Of a DNA stretch of 64,000 nt, positions 53,114 to 61,688 are shown piece by piece (the stretch's first letter is position 1; every line of letters starts with the position of its first letter). Below the pieces are notes generated by a model. That model made no database searches. It was given only the letters and a program-made list of their open reading frames with translations, and was not told the DNA's origin. The DNA lies in assembly GCA_002365595.1 (NCBI GenBank), contig DFAM01000002.1, forward strand, positions 1 through 64,000, written 5' to 3'. Origin of the DNA: Acinetobacter sp. UBA3106 (GTDB lineage: Bacteria; Pseudomonadota; Gammaproteobacteria; Pseudomonadales; Moraxellaceae). A program made the translations under genes and the position numbers.

Positions 53114-54121
53114 TTAAGCATCCAGATTTAAAATGTTCTGTGCCTTTTCCGCATAATAAAATTTCTCTAAATATGCTCTGGCACGTTCACGTAAATATGC
53201 AGATGAAACCAGTTTTTGCACCACAGGCGCTAATAGCTGCTGTAATTCATTTTGGATTAAGGCTTCATCAATATTCAGGTCACGCAGCAACAGATCAAAC
53301 GGGCGTTCCTGGTTGCGGATGTACCAGGCATAGACCCCATCATGCACTTGCTGTTTCAGATAGTCCGTTTGACGGATATGGTCCCAGATTTCATGACCTA
53401 GATTTACTGTATTCGATAGGTCTTGAACTTCAATATAATTTTTCAGTACCGTTAAAGGCATATCTTTAATTTTATGCCAAAGATTGGCCTGAAAATGATA
53501 GAGCTTTTCGTCATCAAAATGCTGATTGAGCACATGCTCGCTCATCTGGCTCAGTTTTAAAATATTCTTTTGCAAATAATGCGCAATGGTTTCATCCAGA
53601 TTTGAATCGGTCACGGTTTCCAACACCGATTTGCCCATTTTCATAAAACGGGACACGCCAGGCACCCGTTTCGCCATGACTGAATTATCGACATAGTCTT
53701 GAATGGAATGCTGAATAAGTTGGGTAATCATGGCGGAAAAAGCAGGATTATTCACCACGGTTTTAATTAAACGCTGACGGTGATCACTTTTGCTTGCTAC
53801 GTACTGGGCAATCTTGTCGATGGTTAAAACTGGAATGACATCCGCGATTTTAGTGCTTTCATTGAGCGGATGAATCAAGGCAAAACGCAAATGTTCGGTA
53901 ATCTGTTCAATTAAAAAGCTACTCGCGGGAGTGGCTAAAATCTGCTTTTGCAGCAGCGCATTGATTTGCTCAAATGACCAGATCTGTTGTAGCGGCTGCT
54001 TTCTAAACCATTGATAAAAATTTAGGAATTCAGTTTGAATCGTTGCAGTATGTGCAAACTCCTGCTCTAAAAAGTCAAGATGAGCTTCAATCAACTGCTC
54101 AATCATCGGATGTTTTTGCAT
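53114..54121 (-). CDS. Hypothetical all-helical protein
   Basis: A 335-residue soluble protein that looks almost entirely alpha-helical, with no Cys-rich, membrane or signal elements. Characteristic segments are the early FLNFYQWFRKQPLQQIW, a middle SVMAKRVPGVSRFMKMGKSVLETV and a final ARAYLEKFYYAEKA. I do not recognise a family and assign no function. An alternative start at 54106 would shorten it by five residues. It begins 15 bp after the secreted hydrolase gene on the same strand, so the two are probably co-transcribed and might be functionally linked, perhaps as a helper; that is inference. Confidence 0.65.
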   Translation of the reverse strand: MQKHPMIEQLIEAHLDFLEQEFAHTATIQTEFLNFYQWFRKQPLQQIWSFEQINALLQKQILATPASSFLIEQITEHLRFALIHPLNESTKIADVIPVLTIDKIAQYVASKSDHRQRLIKTVVNNPAFSAMITQLIQHSIQDYVDNSVMAKRVPGVSRFMKMGKSVLETVTDSNLDETIAHYLQKNILKLSQMSEHVLNQHFDDEKLYHFQANLWHKIKDMPLTVLKNYIEVQDLSNTVNLGHEIWDHIRQTDYLKQQVHDGVYAWYIRNQERPFDLLLRDLNIDEALIQNELQQLLAPVVQKLVSSAYLRERARAYLEKFYYAEKAQNILNLDA

Positions 54122-54136
54122 ACTTTCTCGAAAAAA

Positions 54137-55165
54137 TTAATTTAATGGAATAAGTTTATCCGCTAGCGGGTTTTTCATTTTTTGGGTTTTGGCAAGAAAG
54201 GGTAAATAGTAGGCTGCCACTTCTTGCTCTGCTTCCAAAATTGGCATGTGTCCTACATTGTTAAGAATGACAGGAGCCTCAGCGCGTTTCAATAATGATT
54301 TTAATTCATTTGCCACTTCAACATTAATAATTTTGTCCTGCTTGCCCCAAAGAATCAGGGTAGGGGCTTCTACCGTTCGAGTCAGACGGGCAAAGGATTC
54401 TGGCGTATAAATACGGTTCAGTGCCACCAGCTGATCAATCAGCTTGCCATTTTTTGCCGCTTGAGAAATCAGGTAATTTTCTTGCGCGGATTTCAAGGCG
54501 TTGGATAGGTAGGGTGGATTTTGCATGACCCGATGCATCACCTGTTCCAGATCGCCAGGTTTAGACACAATTAGCTGTTTCAGGGTCAAGAGATCCTTGG
54601 AATAACGGGTATTGGCCTTGGTATAAATACCGGCACTATTGAGCAGAAACAGACTTTGGGTATCAAATGGATATTGTGAGGCATAAACTGTGGCAATCGA
54701 TCCACCTAAAGAATGCCCTGCTACATTCAACTTATCTTCAACATCGATGGCTTCGACAAAACGGCGCAAGCTTTCTGTGACATTTGGTACCGAAGAATCA
54801 AAATCTTCAGGCGTTCTGGTGTCACCATTGTTGGGTAAGTCTGGAATGATCACGTGATAGTAGGGCGTTAAAAAATGCGCCACCCGATTCCAGTTGTCCC
54901 GATTTCCGGCTAAACCATGAATCAGCAGAATGGTCGGTTTTTGCCGTGAACCCCCTTCATTATATGTCCAGCTAATTTCACCCACTTGAATTGTTTTAGC
55001 TTTTAAACCTGCTTCATTGCGTTCCTGAATCAGATAGTTTTGCAAATTTATTTTTTCTATATTGGGCTTATTGCTTTGAGCCAGCGTTAGACTGCTTAAG
55101 CAGCAGGCGGTAACAAAACAGAGGTTGCGTACAAATTGAGAAAAATTTGAACGGTGCTGTGTCAT
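54137..55165 (-). CDS. Exported alpha/beta hydrolase (lipase-like)
   Basis: A 342-residue protein with a Sec signal peptide (CFVTACCLSSLTLAQS). The alpha/beta fold starts with ILLIHGLAGNRDNWNRVA (oxyanion loop), has the nucleophile elbow GHSLGG, the Asp strand LILWGKQDKI and the late His in NVGHMPILE. This resembles secreted lipases/esterases of cold-adapted Moraxellaceae. The substrate is unproven. AAGGATGATCA lies directly before the ATG. It shares a transcript with the helical protein gene 15 bp downstream. It is divergent from the carbonic anhydrase gene. Confidence 0.82.
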   Translation of the reverse strand: MTQHRSNFSQFVRNLCFVTACCLSSLTLAQSNKPNIEKINLQNYLIQERNEAGLKAKTIQVGEISWTYNEGGSRQKPTILLIHGLAGNRDNWNRVAHFLTPYYHVIIPDLPNNGDTRTPEDFDSSVPNVTESLRRFVEAIDVEDKLNVAGHSLGGSIATVYASQYPFDTQSLFLLNSAGIYTKANTRYSKDLLTLKQLIVSKPGDLEQVMHRVMQNPPYLSNALKSAQENYLISQAAKNGKLIDQLVALNRIYTPESFARLTRTVEAPTLILWGKQDKIINVEVANELKSLLKRAEAPVILNNVGHMPILEAEQEVAAYYLPFLAKTQKMKNPLADKLIPLN

Positions 55166-55471
55166 TGATGATCATCCTTGAAGACTCATGACGATAATTT
55201 TTATAAGCAAAGAATAAAATTATCTAATTTCAGACAGCATTTAATTTTTTTAAATGTCTGTAGTTTATTGTAAATATTATTAAAGAAATGTCACTCAATT
55301 GTTTTTTGAACCTGGTAGCTTGAAGGCTTTAAAGTGTGAACTGAGTCATTTTTTGGCTTAATAAAAATATTTTGTAACGTTGTTATAAACTGCACAGCTA
55401 TGCTTTTTTGCAAGTGACTTTCGGTTTTGATGGCATTAAAATATTGCAACTTAAAACATTGGAAGACCAGC
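55166..55471. promoter_or_regulatory. Divergent spacer before the carbonic anhydrase gene
   Basis: A 306-bp AT-rich spacer that holds the promoters of the secreted hydrolase and carbonic anhydrase genes. The segment TTTAATTTTTTTAAATG near 55241-55257 is a possible up-element. No RNA gene or regulator site is clear. Confidence 0.35.
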
Positions 55472-56086
55472 ATGCTAACAGCAGAAGAAGCTTTAGATCG
55501 TTTAAAAAAAGGGAACCAGCGTTTTGTAAACGGTGAAACGACCCATTTGAAGCTTTTATCTCACCAGCAACGCGCAGAAATGGCAGAAAGCCAAGAGCCG
55601 TTTGCCATCGTATTGGGTTGTTCAGATTCGCGTGTACCGGCTGAAATGGTTTTTGACCAGGGGCTAGGTGACTTATTTGTTATTCGTGTAGCAGGTAATA
55701 TTGTTGCGCCATCACAGGTTGGTAGTGTTGAATTTGCCGCAGACAGTTTTGGCTGTCCAGTCGTGATTGTGTTGGGCCATACCCATTGCGGTGCTATTCA
55801 CTCCACGATAGATGCATTAACCAATCCAGCGACTCCGCCTTCAGCAAATTTAATGTCAATTGTGAACCGTGTGCGTCCTTCAGTTGAAATTTTAATGCAA
55901 ACTGAGCTGAAAGATGATTTGGATAAACTGTCTAAACATGCAGTACGCTCTAACGTTTTTGCATCGGTGAATCAGCTGCGTCATGGTTCTGCAGTACTAG
56001 AAAACCTGATTGCCCAAGGCAAATTAAAAGTAGTAGGTGCTGAGTACTCGCTTGAAACCGGTGAAGTTACTTTTTTTGACTTCTAA
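55472..56086 (+). CDS. Beta-class carbonic anhydrase
   Basis: A 204-residue beta-carbonic anhydrase. The zinc-binding Cys and the Asp-Arg dyad are seen in CSDSRVPAE, and the His and second Cys in GHTHCGAI. The protein interconverts CO2 and bicarbonate in the cytoplasm. I chose ATG 55472, with GGAAG eight bases upstream, over an upstream in-frame start at 55427. It is monocistronic with a perfect terminator downstream. Confidence 0.94.
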   Translation: MLTAEEALDRLKKGNQRFVNGETTHLKLLSHQQRAEMAESQEPFAIVLGCSDSRVPAEMVFDQGLGDLFVIRVAGNIVAPSQVGSVEFAADSFGCPVVIVLGHTHCGAIHSTIDALTNPATPPSANLMSIVNRVRPSVEILMQTELKDDLDKLSKHAVRSNVFASVNQLRHGSAVLENLIAQGKLKVVGAEYSLETGEVTFFDF

Positions 56087-56110
56087 AATAGAAGACATTT
56101 TCTGATTCTT

Positions 56111-56137
56111 AAAAAGGCGCTTTATAAAGCGCCTTTT
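56111..56137. terminator. Bidirectional terminator between the carbonic anhydrase and tesA genes
   Basis: AAAAGGCGCTTTATAAAGCG pairs with the remaining CCTTTT; the stem is perfect. The genes converge on it. Confidence 0.9.
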
Positions 56138-56751
56138 ATATAGGGATAAGCATTGTTCAATAAGATGCTTTGTGCAGAAGTATTGGGATGAACCAGATCG
56201 GCTTGCATCAGGTTTTTCTTGCCGGCTACACCTTCTAAAAAGAATGGCAGCAATTGCACATTGTGTTGCTGACTGACAATCTTATAATTTTTTTCAAAGG
56301 CCTTGCTATAAGCGGTTCCGTAATTGGGCGGAATTTTCATTCCCAAAACCACTACCTTGGCTTTAGTTTTCTGACTTTGCTGGATTAAGGTCGCCAGGTT
56401 TTTTTGAATCAACAGGGGTGGCTGACCGCGTAAACCATCATTTCCGCCCAGTTCAATCACCACAATATGCGGCTTATGGGTTTGCAGCAATTTCGGTAAA
56501 CGCGCAACGGCACCACTGGTGGTTTCACCACTGACACTGGCATTGACCACTTTATGCTGTTTCGGATACTGTTGGTCTAGACGTTTCTGTAATAATGCTA
56601 CCCAGCCTTGCTGTGCCTGTATGCCATAACCCGCACTAATACTGTCACCCACGATCATAATGGTTTTCGCAGATGCCATGACTGGAGTAAGACCCAGGCT
56701 GAGCATGGCCAAGCAAGGAAATACAAGAGTTTTCAGATTGCGATTTTGCAT
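56122..56751 (-). CDS. tesA: TesA-like SGNH/GDSL esterase (acyl-CoA thioesterase I / arylesterase)
   Basis: A 209-residue periplasmic SGNH hydrolase. A signal peptide ends near VMASA. Block I is GDSISAGYGI (nucleophile Ser), block III is ELGGNDGLRG, and block V has DLVHPN with catalytic Asp/His. TesA cleaves acyl-CoA thioesters and esters. Its end overlaps the terminator shared with the carbonic anhydrase gene. It is divergent from, and 11 bp from, the ybbA-like ATPase gene, the usual tesA/ybbAP arrangement. Confidence 0.9.
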   Translation of the reverse strand: MQNRNLKTLVFPCLAMLSLGLTPVMASAKTIMIVGDSISAGYGIQAQQGWVALLQKRLDQQYPKQHKVVNASVSGETTSGAVARLPKLLQTHKPHIVVIELGGNDGLRGQPPLLIQKNLATLIQQSQKTKAKVVVLGMKIPPNYGTAYSKAFEKNYKIVSQQHNVQLLPFFLEGVAGKKNLMQADLVHPNTSAQSILLNNAYPYIKGAL

Positions 56752-56762
56752 ATAGGGATTTT

Positions 56763-57491
56763 ATGACCCACGTTAATAGCGACCATTCCATCATGCCACA
56801 AGTGATTATTTCTGCACAGCAGCTGACGCAAAAGATAAAATTTGCCCAAAAAGAGCTGAGCATTTTTGAAAATTTAAGCTTTGATATTTATCGTGGTGAA
56901 CAGGTAGCAATTACCGGACGTTCGGGTTCAGGTAAATCCACCTTGCTGGGCATTCTGGCCACACTGGATCAGGCCAGTTCAGGCAAACTGGTCGTATGTG
57001 GTGAATCAATTGCAGAGTTAAACGAAGAACAACGTGCACTGGTGCGCTTAAAAAATATTGGCTTTGTGTTTCAGTCCTTTCAGCTGTTACCGCACTTAAC
57101 GGCGGTTGAAAATGTGATGTTACCGCTACGTTTGCAGCAGAATTTTAACTTTGCCGCAGCTGAAAAAAAGGCTTTGGCCTTGCTGAAAAAAGTCGGCCTG
57201 GAACGTCAGGCCACGCAAACGCCTAAAGTCCTGTCTGGTGGGGAACAACAGCGGGTAGCGATTGCCCGTGCCTTGATTAGCGATCCGCAAATTATTTTTG
57301 CCGATGAACCCACCGGTAATCTGGATGCACAAACGGCGAAGGAAATTGAACAATTGCTGTTTCAGCTGAATCGTGAATTCGGTACCACACTGGTGCTGGT
57401 GACCCATGATTCGACATTGGCCGAGCAATGCCAACGACATTTTGAACTGCGCGATGGTCATTTCATAGAACATGACCAGAGGGAGAGCTGA
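56763..57491 (+). CDS. ybbA: YbbA-like ABC transporter ATPase
   Basis: A 242-residue ATPase of the LolD/MacB-like group. Walker A is GRSGSGKST, the Q-loop is FQSF, the signature is LSGGEQQRVAIARAL and Walker B is IIFADEPTGNLD, with the H-loop in LVTHD. It powers the FtsX-type permease encoded next. The two genes overlap or abut: the permease ATG is 2 bp after this stop. Together with divergent tesA, this is the conserved tesA-ybbA-ybbP neighbourhood. The transported substrate is not known; a lipid-related role is inferred. Confidence 0.92.
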   Translation: MTHVNSDHSIMPQVIISAQQLTQKIKFAQKELSIFENLSFDIYRGEQVAITGRSGSGKSTLLGILATLDQASSGKLVVCGESIAELNEEQRALVRLKNIGFVFQSFQLLPHLTAVENVMLPLRLQQNFNFAAAEKKALALLKKVGLERQATQTPKVLSGGEQQRVAIARALISDPQIIFADEPTGNLDAQTAKEIEQLLFQLNREFGTTLVLVTHDSTLAEQCQRHFELRDGHFIEHDQRES

Positions 57492-57492
57492 A

Positions 57493-59973
57493 ATGAATCC
57501 GTTATTTCGGCCATTGCTGACTCAAAGTTTTAAAAGTACGGGTGTTTATCTACTGATCATTGCCTTGACCCTGGCGATTAGTGCCACTACTGCGCTGAAA
57601 TTTAGCAATGAACAGATTCAAAATGCCGTAGCTTTACAGGCCGCAGAAATGCTGGCAGGGGATCTAGTACTAACAGACAATCAGCCGCTTGAGAAAAAAT
57701 GGCTTGATCAAGCCAAGCAATTCAAACTGCAACAATCCCAAGTCACTGCATTCGGTTCCATGGCCCATACCCAGGACCAGTTTGTCATGGTCAATGTGAA
57801 AGCGATCGATCATCAATTTCCCTTACGCGGGGAGCTTCGGGTGCTGCCACAGGCGAAAATAATCCAGTCCGGTGAAGTGTGGATGAGTCCGCGTGCCATG
57901 GATTTATTGCATGTACAATTGGGAGATAGGGTCAATATCGCGGATGGACAGTTTAAGGTCACGGCAAAAATTGTGCATGATTCCAATCAGGAAATGGGTT
58001 TTTCCGGTTTTTCCCCGACGGTGATTATTTCTCGTAGCGACGTAGCCAAAACCAATGCCATTCAGGTCGGCAGCCGTGCCGAGTATCGCTTGTTGATGGC
58101 GGGAGATCCGCAGCAGACCAAACAGTTTGAACAAAATTTTAAGCAACAGCAGCAAGGCATGTTGCCGAAAACCGCACAAGATACGCAAATATTTGATGAG
58201 CAAAATAGCTTACGATTACGCAATGCCAGCGAAAGCAATACCCGTTTAATGAAGCCGATTGCCAATCTGGATACCTTTCTGCAACTGAGTAATATCTTGA
58301 CCATTTTGCTGTGCGGGATTGCGATTGCCCTGACCAGCCAGCGCTATGTGCAACAAAATCAGGACAATATCGCATTGATGCGTTGCATCGGTGCGACACG
58401 AGGGCAGATTCTCAATGCCTATCTCAGCTTGCTGGCCGTCGTCTTGCTAGTTGCCATGTTGATTGGCAGTCTGGTGGGTGTCGCTTTGGGCTACGGTTTG
58501 CTGCAACTGATGCTGCAACTGATTCCAAATTTGCAGATTGCATTTTCTGCAGGAGCGATGCTGCTAGGACCATTGCCGGTGGCAATGCTGACCAGTGCCG
58601 TGGTGCTTTTGGGATTCATTGTTCCCAGTTTATGGCAATTACTCAATACCCCGCCGATTCGTGTCATTCGCCAGCAAGAAAAATCGGTACAATCGATGCT
58701 GTGGATGTTAGTGATGGGTACAGCCAGCTTGGCATTGTTTAGTATCGTGCTGACAGAAAATCTCATGCTTACCGCTTGGGTGATGGGGGCGATTATTCTG
58801 CTGTGTACAGTACTTTATCTAATGATTTGGGGCTGTTTGAAATTCATTAAAAACCTGAAAGGGGTGATTTCAGCCTATGTACGGGTGCCCTATCAAACGG
58901 CTTTTCAAATTACTGCTTTGGCACTCGGCCTGAGTCTGATGACTGTATTGACGGTGTTACGGACAGACTTGCTGGAACGTTGGCAACAGCAATTGCCTGA
59001 AGGGACACCGAATCAGTTTGTGTATGGTTTGCCACCTTTTGATATGCCTGCATTTAAAGCCCAGATCAAAGAGCATGGATGGTCAAGCACGCCCTTATAT
59101 CCCAATATTCGTGGCCGATTGGTGGCGAAGAATGATCAGCCTTTTGCAGCAGAACTGGTGAAAAACAATAATTCTTTACGCCGTGAACTGAATTTGACCC
59201 AGACCACCGAATATCCTGCGGACAATATCATCGTGCAGGGCACAGCAGCGTTAAAACATCCGGGTGAGGTGTCGGTTGAAGCCAAAACTGCAGCAGAGCT
59301 GGGCATTAAAATTGGCGATCGTTTAACCTTTAGCTTGCCTGAAGGCCAGATACAGGCCAAAGTGGTGAACTTGCGCAGTGTGGAATGGGAAAGTTTTAGT
59401 CCGAATTTTTTCTTTATTTTTGCACCTAAAACCATGGATGAAAACGCCGGCAGCTATTTAGGCAGTTTTTATGTGCCTGAACAGGATAAAAACCAGATGG
59501 TCGCAGTGATTCAGCAATTTTCCAACACCGTATTTATTGATGTCAGCCTGATTCTGGATGAAGTTAAACGCCTGGTGAATGTGCTGGTGCAAATTGTCAC
59601 CATCTTGGCACTGTTGGTCAGTGTTTCTGGTATTCTGGTGTTAATAGCCTGTTTAAACCTGTTGATGGATGAGCGTAAACGTGAAGTGGCTTTGCTGCGT
59701 TCATTCGGTAGTTCGAAACAAAAGCTTAAACAGATGATGACCTTAGAAATTGGCTTTATGGGACTCATGGCAGGAATCGTATCTTGTCTATTTGCCGAAG
59801 TCATCAGTGCCATTGCGAGTTATAAAATGAATTTGCTGATTCAGGCACATTGGCAAATCTGGCTGATTTTACCCATACTCATGACGGTGCTGTGTGCCCT
59901 AATTGGTCGTTATCGTTTGAGTTATCTCAGTGATATTCCGCCATTGCAAAGCTTGCGTGAGATGAATCAATAG
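57493..59973 (+). CDS. ybbP: YbbP-like FtsX-type ABC permease
   Basis: An 826-residue inner-membrane permease with the duplicated MacB/FtsX plan: one N-terminal helix, a large periplasmic domain (about residues 40-250), three helices (about 260-400), two central helices and a second periplasmic domain, and three C-terminal helices (about 700-815). The cytoplasmic LMRCIGATRGQIL and LLRSFGSSKQKLKQM coupling helices are seen. I chose ATG 57493, with GGGAGAG upstream; an in-frame ATG at 57472 lies within ybbA. It follows its ATPase directly and ends 33 bp before a convergent rhomboid gene. Confidence 0.9.
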   Translation: MNPLFRPLLTQSFKSTGVYLLIIALTLAISATTALKFSNEQIQNAVALQAAEMLAGDLVLTDNQPLEKKWLDQAKQFKLQQSQVTAFGSMAHTQDQFVMVNVKAIDHQFPLRGELRVLPQAKIIQSGEVWMSPRAMDLLHVQLGDRVNIADGQFKVTAKIVHDSNQEMGFSGFSPTVIISRSDVAKTNAIQVGSRAEYRLLMAGDPQQTKQFEQNFKQQQQGMLPKTAQDTQIFDEQNSLRLRNASESNTRLMKPIANLDTFLQLSNILTILLCGIAIALTSQRYVQQNQDNIALMRCIGATRGQILNAYLSLLAVVLLVAMLIGSLVGVALGYGLLQLMLQLIPNLQIAFSAGAMLLGPLPVAMLTSAVVLLGFIVPSLWQLLNTPPIRVIRQQEKSVQSMLWMLVMGTASLALFSIVLTENLMLTAWVMGAIILLCTVLYLMIWGCLKFIKNLKGVISAYVRVPYQTAFQITALALGLSLMTVLTVLRTDLLERWQQQLPEGTPNQFVYGLPPFDMPAFKAQIKEHGWSSTPLYPNIRGRLVAKNDQPFAAELVKNNNSLRRELNLTQTTEYPADNIIVQGTAALKHPGEVSVEAKTAAELGIKIGDRLTFSLPEGQIQAKVVNLRSVEWESFSPNFFFIFAPKTMDENAGSYLGSFYVPEQDKNQMVAVIQQFSNTVFIDVSLILDEVKRLVNVLVQIVTILALLVSVSGILVLIACLNLLMDERKREVALLRSFGSSKQKLKQMMTLEIGFMGLMAGIVSCLFAEVISAIASYKMNLLIQAHWQIWLILPILMTVLCALIGRYRLSYLSDIPPLQSLREMNQ

Positions 59974-60006
59974 TAGATTCATCTTCAATAAGTAAAAGTC
60001 AGAGCA

Positions 60007-60819
60007 TTAAAAATGCAGTTGTGCCCGCATGGCGGCCAATATTTGCCGCCAAACCAGTTCCAGAATCTGGACTTGCTGCATACAGTAAGCATACAGTAGA
60101 TAACAGCTAATGATGCCCACAGCCATGCCTACTACAAAAGCCAAATTCGGCTTATGTATTCTTTGTCCCACATACCAAATCGCTGTGAGGACGGCACCCA
60201 TTAACATGCCGCCAATATGCGCGGCATTGTTTATTCCAGCCATGGTAAAGCCGATCAATAAATTGATGCCCATAATCATCAGCAAGGTTTTTTTATCTAA
60301 AATAAAACGCTGCTTCGGTAATGCGGGTAATAAGGATAAAACCGTCAATGCACTACCAATGCCCATCACTGCACCCGATGCACCGGCACTGACGGTAGGA
60401 AGAAGTGTGGGGTCATTGCTTTGCAAGAGTTCAAAGGTATTCTGAATATCGATGAAACCGCTAAGTAAACTGCCCATCAGACCGGCAAGAATATAAAGCC
60501 CCAAATAATAGAAACGGCCAAAAAGCTGTTCGGCCACACTGCCAAAAATATACAGTGCCCACATGTTCATCATTAAATGGATTAAGCCAAAATGAAAAAA
60601 CATGCTGCTAAACAGGCGAGTGGGTTCCTCTAAAAAGGTTAAAGGTGCATAATCAGCTCCCCAGTGAATAGCATCGACCAGACTGGGAGCAGTAATATTG
60701 ACTCCGCTCAGGACTTGCCAGAGAAATAAACCGACATTGATGGCAATAAAAACTGCCGTCAACCACCACAGATGAACCTCGGGTTTGGTTCGGATGGGGG
60801 GAGGAGAAAGGTTGGACAT
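60007..60819 (-). CDS. Rhomboid-family intramembrane serine protease
   Basis: A 270-residue protein with an N-terminal cytoplasmic segment and about seven membrane helices. The catalytic Ser is in GASGAVMGIG and the His in NNAAHIGGML; HLMMNMWALYIFG carries the conserved Asn/His. It lies between the ybbP-like gene and mtgA and is divergent from mtgA. It is longer than the rhomboid at 51606 and only modestly similar, so the two are probably not recent duplicates. Confidence 0.9.
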   Translation of the reverse strand: MSNLSPPPIRTKPEVHLWWLTAVFIAINVGLFLWQVLSGVNITAPSLVDAIHWGADYAPLTFLEEPTRLFSSMFFHFGLIHLMMNMWALYIFGSVAEQLFGRFYYLGLYILAGLMGSLLSGFIDIQNTFELLQSNDPTLLPTVSAGASGAVMGIGSALTVLSLLPALPKQRFILDKKTLLMIMGINLLIGFTMAGINNAAHIGGMLMGAVLTAIWYVGQRIHKPNLAFVVGMAVGIISCYLLYAYCMQQVQILELVWRQILAAMRAQLHF

Positions 60820-60898
60820 GCTATTCTTTTATAATCTTTGCTATATTCAGCTTCAAGCTTAGCACGAAAAAAACAGATTTTTGGAGTAACTCACTGAC

Positions 60899-61573
60899 AT
60901 GAAAGCTTTTATTGTTCGTAGTTTGTTAATACTTGTCAGTCTGGTACTTTTGGTTCAACTTTGGATTTTTTCAAGTTTGCTGTGGTGGCGGACCCATCCG
61001 GTGGATACCACCATGATGATGCGGCTGGATTACTGGTCCAAACCTTCAAAACCGATTAAACATGAATGGCGTGATTATGATCAGATTAGTGATTATATGA
61101 AACATGCCGTAGTTGCTGCAGAAGATGGAAAATTTTTGCAGCACAAAGGGTTTGACTGGGAAGGCATGCAATTTGCCCTGGAGCGTAACAAAGACAAGGG
61201 TAAAGTAGTTGCAGGCGGTTCAACCATTTCCCAGCAATTGGCGAAAAACCTGTTTTTATACAATAAGCGGTCTTTCCTGCGTAAGGGACAAGAAGCGGTT
61301 GCGACCTGGATGATGGAGCGAATGTGGTCCAAACAACACATTCTGGAAGTCTATCTAAACTCAGTAGAATTTGGCGACAATATCTATGGCATAGAAGCCG
61401 CTACCCAGCATTATTTTGGCAAAAGTGCGCGAAGCCTGAGTCGTGAACAAGCGGCATTTTTAGCAGCCATTTTACCGAATCCTAAATATTATCAAGATCA
61501 TCGTAATGATAGAAAACTGCAATATCGCAAACGCATGATTCAAAAATATATGCGTTATAGCAATATTCCCTAA
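60899..61573 (+). CDS. mtgA: Monofunctional peptidoglycan transglycosylase
   Basis: A 224-residue GT51 enzyme that polymerises lipid II into glycan strands. It has one N-terminal membrane helix (about residues 7-27) and then the GT51 motifs AAEDGKFLQHKGFDW (catalytic Glu), GGSTISQQLAKNLFL, RKGQEAVATWMME and the EVYLNSVEFGDNIYGIE motif with the second Glu. Length and topology are typical. It is divergent from the rhomboid gene, stands alone and ends in a strong terminator. Confidence 0.95.
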   Translation: MKAFIVRSLLILVSLVLLVQLWIFSSLLWWRTHPVDTTMMMRLDYWSKPSKPIKHEWRDYDQISDYMKHAVVAAEDGKFLQHKGFDWEGMQFALERNKDKGKVVAGGSTISQQLAKNLFLYNKRSFLRKGQEAVATWMMERMWSKQHILEVYLNSVEFGDNIYGIEAATQHYFGKSARSLSREQAAFLAAILPNPKYYQDHRNDRKLQYRKRMIQKYMRYSNIP

Positions 61574-61589
61574 TTTAGCATTTATTTTC

Positions 61590-61618
61590 AAAAAGCCCGC
61601 TGATAAGGGCTTTTTTTT
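61590..61618 (+). terminator. Terminator of mtgA
   Basis: AAAAGCCC and GGGCTTTT pair around GCTGATAA, followed by a T-run. Confidence 0.88.
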
Positions 61619-61688
61619 ATGAAATTGTCATAATTTTGAAGCATACTTATGAAGATACGGACTACTTTCGAACACTCATAGGTTAAGT

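Noticed and set aside
61625..61642. Pho box upstream of ppk1
   Set aside because: Only one half-site (TTGTCAT) is good; the partner 11 bp later is too degenerate to call.
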